Positions 56,297 through 64,000 of a stretch of DNA of 64,000 nucleotides are shown in pieces (position 1 is the first letter of the stretch; every line of letters begins with the position of its first letter). A model generated the notes under the pieces. The model worked only from the letters and a program-made list of their open reading frames with translations, searched no databases and was not told the origin of the DNA. Source of the DNA: Natronospirales bacterium (GTDB taxonomy: Bacteria; Pseudomonadota; Gammaproteobacteria; Natronospirales; JAIVGZ01). The position numbers were made by a program, and so were the translations under genes. The DNA lies in the NCBI GenBank assembly GCA_020201335.1, contig JAIVGZ010000001.1, forward strand, positions 32,694 through 96,693. The letters run 5' to 3'.

Positions 56297-58252
56297 TTAT
56301 TCCCGCGGCGACCAGCCCGCCCCGATCGTCCGCTCGAACAGGGCAAGCGCCCGCGTGTAGAGCGCAACGCGGTTTTCGAGCAGGTAGAATCCGTGCCCCT
56401 CACGGGATACCAGCATCTGTTCGTGCGGAATGTCAGCTGCTTCGAGTGCGCGCACCAGCGCGTGGTAGTGGCTCGCATCCGCCTGTTTGTCCGCGGCACC
56501 GTGCGCGACGAATAGCTCGGCCTTGATTCGGTCTACAAAGTTAATCGGCGAGCGCGCGTGCAGGTCGGCATCGTCTGTACCCACCGCCTGGCGGAGGAAC
56601 TCGCGGCCCCCAGCGCTGCGCGGGATGTTGCCGGTGCGTCGGATCAGGTCGAGGTCGTACACGCCGACGAATGCGAATCCGCAGCGGTACAGGTCCGGTT
56701 CACGCGTGATGCCGGACAGCACCGCAAAACCACCGTAACTCGCGCCCGAGATGCAGATGCGCTCCGGGTGTGCAATGCCCTGTTCGATTGCCCAGCGCGT
56801 GCCGTCGGTGATGTCGTCCTGCATCGCGGTGCCCCATTGCTGGTAAGCGTTGCGCTCGAATTGCGCGCCGCGGCCGCCCGAGCCGCGAAAATTGATGCGC
56901 AGCACCGCGTACCCGCGCGTCGCCATCGCCTGCACCCACGGGTCGAAGGTCCATCGGTCGTACGGGCCGTATGGGCCGCCGTGGACCTCGACGACCAGGG
57001 GCATGTCGCGACCGTCGCTGCCGGGCGGCAGCGTCAGGTAGCCATGAATCTCCAGTCCGTCGCGTGCGGCGAAGCTGACCGGTCTCGTGCCGGCCAGTTC
57101 GTCCGGGTCCAGCCATGGCATGACCGGGACGAGCTCGTCAACGCGCATCGTCTCGGCATCGACAGAAAGAAAAATGCCCGGCTCGCGGTCGCTGGCGGCG
57201 CGCAGCACGCCGAAGCGCCCATCGTCAGTCACATTGCCTACCCCGATTTGGTAAGTCGGGAAGGCTGCAACCAGCGCCTGGTACATGCGCGCGTCCGGGT
57301 GGTCCGGGCGGGAGTAGCGGATCTCCGGAATTGGTGTCGCAAACACCGCGCCCAGCACCTCGGTGCGCGAACGGTCCCAGACGTACGAGGTCGGCTCGAA
57401 GGTATCGTCGCCGAGTAGCTTCTCGAACTCACCGGTTGCGAGTTCAATGCGGAACAAGCCGAGGTCATTGCTGTTGCGGGACAGCGCGTAGACATAGTCG
57501 CCGGACGCGTCGAAAGCAAGCGCTCGAATGTCGCCGCCGAGCGGATTCTCGAAAGTCTGCCATGCCGAATCGTCGCCACCGGGGACCCGCCAAGCGATGC
57601 GCTGGCGAAGCTGGTCGTCCTCGCCCATCGCCGCGCGCACCCGGCCCTGCTGATCCGCGACCAGGATGCCGCGCTCGAGCGGGGAGATTGCTTCGTTTAT
57701 CGTCCGGTCCTGCGCCAACACGTTCAGGCGCCGCGCGAGCGGGCGGCCCCCGCGGCCGGGGGCCCAGTCGGTGATCAGTACATGATTCGGGTCGGCCGGC
57801 AGCCGGTGGATGATATTCGCGAAGCGGAACATCGACATATCGCCGCGGCTGCCGTAAATCTGACCGCCGCGGGTGCCATCGGCATTAATTGCATAAATCC
57901 GCCCGGTCGGCAGCGGACGTGCGAGCGTCCCTTCCTGCCTTTCCGAAGTGAAAATAAGGCGATTGTCGTTCGCCCAGCTGAGTGACGCGGCATTCTCGAA
58001 CTGGTTGACGCGGATCCCGGCCGAGATGTGAACATTCTCAGGGTCACGCAGGTCGAGGATAACCACGCCGGTCTGATCGCCATCGGGCACAGTGGCAGCG
58101 AGGTACTCGCCGCTCGGCGATAACTGCACCTCCCGGAACTGCGGGAAGCGCATCAAGTCCTCAATCGGAGGCGGCGCTGCGCCGGCTGCCGCTGCGTACG
58201 CCGCGACCCCCGCCACCACCACCCATCGCGCATAAACATGCATTAGGTTCAT
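56297..58252 (-). CDS. S9-family prolyl oligopeptidase (secreted)
   Basis: 651 residues with a signal peptide (RWVVVAGVAAYAAAAGAA), a beta-propeller domain (about 30-385) and an alpha/beta hydrolase domain. Triad: Ser in CISGASYGGFAVLSG, Asp in FVAHGAADKQADAS, His in VSREGHGFYLLENR. Oxyanion HGGPYGPYD. Acylaminoacyl- or dipeptidyl-peptidase-like, probably periplasmic. ATG 58252 (a second ATG 9 bp downstream). First gene of the minus-strand unit. Confidence 0.9.
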   Translation of the reverse strand: MNLMHVYARWVVVAGVAAYAAAAGAAPPPIEDLMRFPQFREVQLSPSGEYLAATVPDGDQTGVVILDLRDPENVHISAGIRVNQFENAASLSWANDNRLIFTSERQEGTLARPLPTGRIYAINADGTRGGQIYGSRGDMSMFRFANIIHRLPADPNHVLITDWAPGRGGRPLARRLNVLAQDRTINEAISPLERGILVADQQGRVRAAMGEDDQLRQRIAWRVPGGDDSAWQTFENPLGGDIRALAFDASGDYVYALSRNSNDLGLFRIELATGEFEKLLGDDTFEPTSYVWDRSRTEVLGAVFATPIPEIRYSRPDHPDARMYQALVAAFPTYQIGVGNVTDDGRFGVLRAASDREPGIFLSVDAETMRVDELVPVMPWLDPDELAGTRPVSFAARDGLEIHGYLTLPPGSDGRDMPLVVEVHGGPYGPYDRWTFDPWVQAMATRGYAVLRINFRGSGGRGAQFERNAYQQWGTAMQDDITDGTRWAIEQGIAHPERICISGASYGGFAVLSGITREPDLYRCGFAFVGVYDLDLIRRTGNIPRSAGGREFLRQAVGTDDADLHARSPINFVDRIKAELFVAHGAADKQADASHYHALVRALEAADIPHEQMLVSREGHGFYLLENRVALYTRALALFERTIGAGWSPRE

Positions 58253-58380
58253 GGGCGATGAGTGTAGCAAACCGACCTGGAATCGCCGATAAGTGCCGTA
58301 GGGCCGAGGGCTTGCTATCATCAGGCCGTGGGTTTGCAGGCAGCGGGCCCTTCGCTTAATCAACGGGATGGGGACCTAGC

Positions 58381-61347
58381 GTGCCGATGCGGCGTTGGCT
58401 GATTGTGCTCGGCGTAGTGGTGGTGATGGCCATGGGCGTCCTCACCACTGCCGACCTGCGTCGCGAATGGACGCAGCGCATCGACGAGGCATTCCGCCAC
58501 TTGGTCGGTATGGCGCGCACCCTCGAGGAGCATGCAGTAAGGACGCTGCAGGGTACCGACCTGGTATTGATCAATATCGTCGAGTCGCTGGAGGACGAGC
58601 CTGGGCGCACCGATATTGAGGCCGCGCTGGTCCGCGGCGCGCGCCTGATTCCCCATGTCCTGGCGCTCGCGGTCGTCGACCCGGATGGCCGCGTCATATT
58701 TGACTCGTTGGACCACGACCTCGACGGTGCCGACATGTCTCACTGCGCGTGCGTCGCTGGACTCCAGAATCCACCGTTCGCGGACGGCCTGCTCGTCGAC
58801 CTGCCAGACCAACTTCCGTTTGGAACCGCCAACGCGTTGACCCTGAGCCGCCGGGTACGCGACCCCGACGGCGGTTATGCCGGGGCGGTCATTGCTTTCG
58901 TCGACCCCGCGTATTTCACGCAGTTCTACGAGGCCGTCCGTTTCGGCGCCCGCGGCACCGTGTTAATGGTGCGCGACGACGGCATGCTGCTGGTCCGTGC
59001 GCCGGTCGCCCGGCGCGCGCCCGGCACGTCTCTGGCCGGTCATCCCACATATGAAGCGATCGTCGCGAGCGGGCGGGGCGCAACGTTGCAGACCACGGAT
59101 CCGGCCAATGGCGTGATTGACCTGGTCGCGCACCGCGCTCTGGACGCGTATCCAATCCGCATCGTCGCGGCCGCGCAGCGCGACGAAGTGCTGTCCGAGT
59201 TCTACCGGCATGCGTACTCGTCGCTGATTGCGCTCGCGTCGATTACCGTCGCGATAGCACTCCTGATTTGGTACCTGATGATCCATCTGGCGAGGCACGA
59301 GCGCACCGCGAAGGCCCTCAGCGTGCAGAAGAGCTACTTCCAACAGTTGTTCGATGGTTCACCGGAAGGCATCGTAATCCTCAACAATGAAGACCGCATC
59401 GTCGATGCAAACCGTGCGTTCCAGACGATGTTTCAGTACACCGTCGACGAATTGCGCGGCCGCAAGTTGAACGAGCGCATCCTTCCTGAAAACCTGCGCA
59501 GGGAGGCCTCGGCGCTGTCGCGGCGGGTCCTCGACGAGCAGGCGGTGCATGCCGAGTCGGTAAGGCGCCGCAAGGACGGCACACTGGTACATGTTTCGAT
59601 CCTCGGCGTTCCCGTCAAGCTGCACGACGACCAGGTCGGCGTGTACGGCATCTACCGCGACATCGGTGAGCGCATCGAGTCGGAGCTCGTCCTGCGCGAG
59701 AGCGAAGAACGGCATCGCCTCGTCGCGGAACAGACCGGCCAGCTTGTGTATGACTACGATGTGACGACCGGGAAAGTTGCGTGGTCAGGTGCGATTCGCA
59801 AGATTACCGGCCACACCTTCGATGAGTTCCAGCAGGTGGATGTCAACGCCTGGGCTGACATGATCCACCCGGACGACCGCGAACTGGTGCTGCGCCTGCT
59901 CGACGAGTCCCGCGAAAAGGCAGGGCCTTACCACGCAGAGTACCGGATGCGCCGCAAGAGCGGTGGCTGGGTCTACATCGACGAAAATGGAATCTTCCTG
60001 CGCAATGCAGAAGGTGTTGTGCACCGGATGCTCGGTTCGATGAGCGACATCACTGAGCGCAAGCGCATCACCAGCGAAATGGCGTGGCAAGCGACCCACG
60101 ATGCGCTGACCGGGCTCGTCAACAGGCACGAATTCGAGGAGCGCGTCGCGCGATTGCTCTTCAACCGGCGCGGCCACCGCCAGCATGCGCTGTTGTACAT
60201 CGACCTGGACCAGTTCAAGGTCGTCAACGACACCTGCGGCCACCAGGCCGGCGACCAGTTATTGCGGCAGCTCACAGGGCTGCTTGCCGCAACCGTCCGC
60301 GAGGCCGACACGCTCGCGCGGCTGGGCGGCGACGAATTCGGGCTGCTGCTTGTCGACTGCGTACCCGACCAGGCGCTGGCAATCGCCGAGAAAGTCATCG
60401 GTACGATCAATGAATTCCGCTTTGTATGGGACGACAAGACATTTTCAATCGGCGCAAGCATCGGTCTCGTCGAGATCACGCAGCGCTCCGACAGCGTCGC
60501 CTCGCTGTTCAGCGCTGCGGACAGCGCGTGTTATGCGGCGAAGGACAAGGGCCGCAACCGTGTCGTCGTTTACCGGGAGGGCGACCAGGAGCTGGCCGCG
60601 CGACAGGGCGAGATGACCTGGGTTTCGCGGATCACGAAGGCGCTGGAGGACGGACGGTTCGAGTTGCATCGGCAGAAAATCGAGCGCATGTCACCGCGAC
60701 GCAAAGCGCGCCAGCACTATGAAATCCTGGTGCGCATGTTGGACGAAGACGGCGGCCTCGTTCTACCCGACAGTTTCATCCCGGCCGCTGAGCGGTACAA
60801 CCTGATGCCGGCACTCGACCGATGGGTCGTGCGCGAGTCGTTCCGCATGCTCGCACTGCATGACGGGCCTCCCATCCTGGTGGCGATAAATCTGTCCGGC
60901 ATCACGCTCAGCTCGGATCATTTCATATCGTACGTGCACGAGCAGCTGGACGAGTTCGGCGTATCGCCGGAGAGTATTTGCTACGAGATCACCGAGACCG
61001 CAGCGATTGCGAACCTTCAGCGTGCACGTGAGTTCATCGATCAGATGCACACGCTCGGCTGCAAAATCGCGCTCGATGACTTCGGCAGCGGCCTATCGTC
61101 GTTCGCTTACCTGAAGACGTTGCCCGTTGATTACATCAAGATCGACGGAGCCTTCATCGGTGACATCGCATCGGACAAGGCGGACCGGGCGATGGTGGAG
61201 GCGATTATTAGGGTCGGTGAGGCCATGAATGTGCAGACAGTCGCAGAATGTGTGGAAACCAAGGCAGTTTTCGATTTCCTGAAAGAGATGGGCGTTGATT
61301 TCGTGCAGGGCTACTATCTGGATAAGCCTTCCCGATGGGCGTTATGA
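58381..61347 (+). CDS. Membrane PAS-PAS-GGDEF-EAL cyclic-di-GMP protein (1)
   Basis: 988 residues: membrane helix about 5-25, a periplasmic PDC/Cache-like sensor (about 30-275), a second helix about 280-300, PAS (about 315-435), PAS/PAC (about 440-570), GGDEF (about 585-745; intact RLGGDEFGLLL near 646) and EAL (about 755-988). The EAL signature reads EIL (781-783), but the catalytic Glu, the Asp pair DDFGSG, EITETAAIANL and the Lys in YIKIDG remain, so both synthesis and hydrolysis are possible. GTG 58381 or ATG 58387. Paralogous to the next gene over the whole PAS2-GGDEF-EAL part. Confidence 0.92.
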   Translation: MPMRRWLIVLGVVVVMAMGVLTTADLRREWTQRIDEAFRHLVGMARTLEEHAVRTLQGTDLVLINIVESLEDEPGRTDIEAALVRGARLIPHVLALAVVDPDGRVIFDSLDHDLDGADMSHCACVAGLQNPPFADGLLVDLPDQLPFGTANALTLSRRVRDPDGGYAGAVIAFVDPAYFTQFYEAVRFGARGTVLMVRDDGMLLVRAPVARRAPGTSLAGHPTYEAIVASGRGATLQTTDPANGVIDLVAHRALDAYPIRIVAAAQRDEVLSEFYRHAYSSLIALASITVAIALLIWYLMIHLARHERTAKALSVQKSYFQQLFDGSPEGIVILNNEDRIVDANRAFQTMFQYTVDELRGRKLNERILPENLRREASALSRRVLDEQAVHAESVRRRKDGTLVHVSILGVPVKLHDDQVGVYGIYRDIGERIESELVLRESEERHRLVAEQTGQLVYDYDVTTGKVAWSGAIRKITGHTFDEFQQVDVNAWADMIHPDDRELVLRLLDESREKAGPYHAEYRMRRKSGGWVYIDENGIFLRNAEGVVHRMLGSMSDITERKRITSEMAWQATHDALTGLVNRHEFEERVARLLFNRRGHRQHALLYIDLDQFKVVNDTCGHQAGDQLLRQLTGLLAATVREADTLARLGGDEFGLLLVDCVPDQALAIAEKVIGTINEFRFVWDDKTFSIGASIGLVEITQRSDSVASLFSAADSACYAAKDKGRNRVVVYREGDQELAARQGEMTWVSRITKALEDGRFELHRQKIERMSPRRKARQHYEILVRMLDEDGGLVLPDSFIPAAERYNLMPALDRWVVRESFRMLALHDGPPILVAINLSGITLSSDHFISYVHEQLDEFGVSPESICYEITETAAIANLQRAREFIDQMHTLGCKIALDDFGSGLSSFAYLKTLPVDYIKIDGAFIGDIASDKADRAMVEAIIRVGEAMNVQTVAECVETKAVFDFLKEMGVDFVQGYYLDKPSRWAL

Positions 61348-61402
61348 TGACCGTGTAGTAGCGCGGGACACGCAGGCGGGGTGCCTGCAGGGGAGGGGTC
61401 GC

Positions 61403-63511
61403 GTGCAGGACGTCATCTTGCCGGTTCTGCCGGTGCTTGGCCTGTTGGCTGTTGTCGTATGGCTGTGGAGGGATCGGCGGCGCCAGCGCGGCATCGCGGA
61501 GCGTGCCGAAGCGACGGCAGGGGCCAGCGTCGAATCCTATCGGGGCCTGTTTGAATCATTGGTCGATGCGGTCGTCATCGAGGACAGCGACGGACAGATT
61601 ATCGACGCCAACCCCGCTGCGACCGAGTTGTTCGGCGCTTCGCTGTGGGGTCGTGAAGCTGCATCGCTTGCGGTCTCCGACCCGGCCACAGGGGAATCGT
61701 TCGGCTTGCGCGACAACGGCACGGTGTTCCCTCAGGAAGTACGCCGCAACCGCGTGAACTATTTTGGCGTTTCCGCCGACCTGTCACTAATCCGTGACAT
61801 CACTGAGCGACGCAACGCCGAGCGCAGCGTGCGTGAGAGCGAAGAGCGCTACCGCATTGTGGCCGAGCAAACCGGGACCATCGTGTACGACTACGATGTG
61901 CTTACCGGCCATGTGACATGGTCGGGAGCGATAAGCACCATCACCGGCTACTCGAACGAACACTTCCAGAATGTGGACGCCGATGAGTGGGCGCGCCTCA
62001 TCCATCCCGATGACAACGCCGACGCGCTCGCGAGGCTGGATGCCGCGCGGCGGGCGGGTGCATCGCTAACTTCTGAATACCGCTTCCGCCACCGTGGCGG
62101 TGACTGGATCTGGCTCGAGCAACGCGGCGTGTTCCTGCGTAACGACGAAGGCACCGTCGTCAGAATGCTCGGCTCCATCAGCGACATCACCGAGCGCAAG
62201 CGCATCTCCAATGAGATGCTGTGGCAGGCAAGCCACGATGCGCTGACAGGCTTGGTCAACCGTCACGAGTTTGAGGACCGCATCGGTAAGCTGCTGAAGG
62301 ACCGACGCGCGCGCCGCCACCCCCACGCGCTGCTGTACCTCGACCTCGACCAGTTCAAGGTCGTCAACGACACATGCGGACACCGTGCAGGCGACCAGCT
62401 CCTGCGTCAGATCACCGGCCTTGTGACTTCGCGCATACGCGATACCGATACCCTGGCGCGCCTCGGCGGCGACGAGTTCGGCGTGCTGCTTGCCGACTGC
62501 CTGTTGCCGGATGCCATAGAAGTTGCTGATGGCCTTATTCGCATCATCAATGAGTTCAGGTTCCGGTGGGACGACAAGGTCTTCTCTATCGGTGCAAGCA
62601 TCGGTTTGGTGGACATTGTCGACGAGGTTGACAGCGTCGCAACGCTATTCAGTGCTGCGGACAGTGCTTGCTACGCGGCGAAGGATGGCGGGCGCAACCG
62701 GGTGGTCGTCTACCACGCTGCGGATGTTGATATCGCCGAGCGGCACTCACAGATGACACTCGTATCGCGCATCACCAGTGCGCTCGAGGAAGAGCGCTTC
62801 GACCTGCATTTTCAGCGCATACAAGCGCTTTGCGAGGACGATTTCGACGAGCACTTCGAGCTCTTGCTGCGCATGCGAGAGGAGGGCGGGGGCGTAATGC
62901 CGGATGTCTTCATCCCGGCGGCGGAGCGCTACAACCTGATGCCGTCGCTCGACCGTTGGGCTGCGCGGCGGGCATTCACCGAGCTCGAGCCGATGTTTGC
63001 CGCGGATCCGGGCCGTCGGCTGCTCGTCGCGCTGAACCTGTCTGGCACCACGCTGGGGTCGGAGCGCTTCACCGAGTATGTGCAACAACTGTTCGAAGAG
63101 TTCGACATTCCAGCGAAAGCTATCTGTTGGGAGATCACAGAGACGGCCGCAATCGCGAACCTGCACAAGGCGCGCGAATTCATCGACGCGATGCACGCGC
63201 TCGGTTGCCGTATCGCATTGGATGACTTCGGCAGCGGCCTGTCGTCGTTCGCGTATCTCAAGGCGCTGCCGGTGGACTACCTGAAGATCGACGGGGCGTT
63301 CGTGCGGGACCTGCTGACTGACCCGGTGGACCAGGCGATGGTTAGCGCAATCGTGCGCGTCGGCCAGGCGATGGGAATACGCACGATCGCGGAGTTCGTC
63401 GATTCGGAATCCGCGTTGGAGATGCTGCGTGCAATGGGTGTTGATTACGTACAGGGCTACGCAATCCACAAACCGCAGCCGTGGAAGTCGACCAGGCTGG
63501 TCAACGCCTAG
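61403..63511 (+). CDS. PAS-PAS-GGDEF-EAL cyclic-di-GMP protein (2)
   Basis: 702 residues from GTG 61403 (GGGGAGGGG upstream). A short N-terminal helix (LPVLPVLGLLAVVVWLW) anchors it, but there is no periplasmic sensor. PAS at about 45-135, PAS/PAC about 145-275, GGDEF with intact RLGGDEFGVLL near 353, EAL with ELL (486-488) and the conserved DDFGSG and LKIDGAF. The C-terminal 560 residues are close to the upstream protein, in places word for word (ERYNLMP, DDFGSGLSSFAYLK). Tandem duplicate with a swapped input end. Confidence 0.92.
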   Translation: MQDVILPVLPVLGLLAVVVWLWRDRRRQRGIAERAEATAGASVESYRGLFESLVDAVVIEDSDGQIIDANPAATELFGASLWGREAASLAVSDPATGESFGLRDNGTVFPQEVRRNRVNYFGVSADLSLIRDITERRNAERSVRESEERYRIVAEQTGTIVYDYDVLTGHVTWSGAISTITGYSNEHFQNVDADEWARLIHPDDNADALARLDAARRAGASLTSEYRFRHRGGDWIWLEQRGVFLRNDEGTVVRMLGSISDITERKRISNEMLWQASHDALTGLVNRHEFEDRIGKLLKDRRARRHPHALLYLDLDQFKVVNDTCGHRAGDQLLRQITGLVTSRIRDTDTLARLGGDEFGVLLADCLLPDAIEVADGLIRIINEFRFRWDDKVFSIGASIGLVDIVDEVDSVATLFSAADSACYAAKDGGRNRVVVYHAADVDIAERHSQMTLVSRITSALEEERFDLHFQRIQALCEDDFDEHFELLLRMREEGGGVMPDVFIPAAERYNLMPSLDRWAARRAFTELEPMFAADPGRRLLVALNLSGTTLGSERFTEYVQQLFEEFDIPAKAICWEITETAAIANLHKAREFIDAMHALGCRIALDDFGSGLSSFAYLKALPVDYLKIDGAFVRDLLTDPVDQAMVSAIVRVGQAMGIRTIAEFVDSESALEMLRAMGVDYVQGYAIHKPQPWKSTRLVNA

Positions 63512-63711
63512 CGGTCGAGTTTCTCCAGGACGACGCTCTGGGTGTCGCCGGGCCGGTAGTAGAGATCACCCTCAGCGAGCCTTGCGTAGGCAGCTTCCCG
63601 ATCCGAGGGAGTCGAATACCAACGAAATGCCTCCCAAGCTGCGCCCAACAAATGGGGCGCGCGCATCGGGTCTTCCGGCGGGAGCGTCATACGTATGCCA
63701 TAGCGTTTCAT
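63508..63711 (-). CDS. Small conserved hypothetical protein
   Basis: 67 residues (MKRYGIRMTLPPEDPMRAPH ... GDLYYRPGDTQSVVLEKLDR). The composition is not that of a shadow frame, and I recall similar short proteins with WEAFRWYSTPSDREAAY and YYRxGD segments in other gammaproteobacteria. Function unknown. The stop overlaps that of the preceding convergent gene by 4 bp. Confidence 0.7.
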   Translation of the reverse strand: MKRYGIRMTLPPEDPMRAPHLLGAAWEAFRWYSTPSDREAAYARLAEGDLYYRPGDTQSVVLEKLDR

Positions 63712-63813
63712 GGCAGCAAGTGTAGCTTGTGGCTTTCCTGCCTGCCCAGTATTCTCGGCTCAAGGCCAAGCCGCCAGTAGAGCGCGCGGAGCCCCCGGGA
63801 GGGAGGTACACGC

Positions 63814-64000
63814 TTGCGATCACCGGTGATCACGAGCCCGGCGGGAGGGCGATGGTCCTTGCCGCGGCAGTTCTGGCCGTCGCTTGCCGCCTTTGTCGCG
63901 GTTGGCTTCCTATCGCTGTACCTCGTATCGCTCGGATCCCCATTGCTCTCCGTTGCGGCGGTCTCCGGCCTGGCGGTATTTGGCTTGATGCTCATCGCGC
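63814..64000 (+). CDS. N-terminus of a membrane protein, 3'-partial
   Basis: An open frame to the right edge, starting at TTG 63814 (GGGAGG 8 nt upstream) or GTG 63826. It encodes a short polar start (SPAGGRWSLPRQFWPSL) and two closely spaced hydrophobic segments (AAFVAVGFLSLYLVSLG and LLSVAAVSGLAVFGLMLIA). The family cannot be named from this much. Confidence 0.5.
   Translation, partial: MRSPVITSPAGGRWSLPRQFWPSLAAFVAVGFLSLYLVSLGSPLLSVAAVSGLAVFGLMLIA

Overview
The window is chromosomal DNA from a high-GC gammaproteobacterium. This is inferred from gene content and synteny: lptD-surA-pdxA-rsmA-apaH divergent from amgK-murU; mreBCD-mrdA-rodA-mltB-rlpA-dacC-dat-lipB-lipA; and hemA-TPR-lolB-ispE-tRNA-prs-rplY-pth-ychF. 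All of these are laid out much as in Pseudomonas. The free-living, uncultured-type gammaproteobacterial orders (Chromatiales/Steroidobacterales-like) fit, but no species can be named. Coding density is very high, with 4-bp stop/start overlaps nearly everywhere. No gene-free stretch exceeds 300 bp; the longest, about 250 bp at 21263-21514, holds a REP-derived tandem repeat and otherwise nothing I recognise. I see no transposase, integrase, phage gene or CRISPR array.

Layout. 1-4.8 kb: end of an rRNA methyltransferase gene (rlmI-like), lgt, thyA, mgtE, uppP (minus), folA. 4.7-11.9 kb (minus): an eight-gene kynurenine/3-hydroxyanthranilate catabolic operon (SDR, nbaE, nbaF, nbaC, nbaD, kynB, kynU, kmo) that takes N-formylkynurenine through 3-hydroxyanthranilate to 2-aminomuconate and beyond. 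12-18.3 kb (minus): apaH, usp, rsmA, pdxA, surA, lptD, running co-directionally into the kyn genes with no gap above 35 bp. 18.4-19.7 kb: amgK-murU (peptidoglycan recycling). 19.7-30.6 kb (minus): the rod-shape/cell-wall cluster and lipoate genes. 30.7-33.9 kb: gatCAB. 34-35.7 kb (minus): thioesterase, moeB-like, prmC. 35.8-38.3 kb: cbs-cgl transsulfuration pair. 38.4-40.7 kb (minus): prfA, hemA. 40.8-47.5 kb: TPR lipoprotein, lolB, ispE, tRNA-Gln, prs, rplY, pth, ychF, tRNA-Met. 47.6-51.8 kb: a CheB-CheR-PAS-HWE kinase with two stand-alone receivers. 51.8-53.5 kb: fabA-fabB. 53.5-58.3 kb (minus): hemerythrin, alpha/beta hydrolase, AgcS symporter, S9 peptidase. 58.4-63.5 kb: two tandem paralogous PAS-GGDEF-EAL proteins, then a small conserved protein and the start of a membrane protein.

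Two things stand out. First, at least seven sites in the first 36 kb have lost 0.15-0.4 kb of conserved coding sequence while both flanks remain excellent matches to their families: thyA/mgtE, uppP, nbaD/kynB, lptD, amgK, mltB, prmC. Several of these genes are essential, so either the assembly has skipped segments or the genome carries an unusual series of deletions. Second, a REP-like palindrome family (TGTRGGAGCG-stem-loop-CGCGAT, with compensatory stem changes) is scattered between genes and has entered murU and the 3' end of dat. Further oddities are an ispE stop codon lying inside a tRNA-Gln gene and a pth gene whose only plausible start is ATC.
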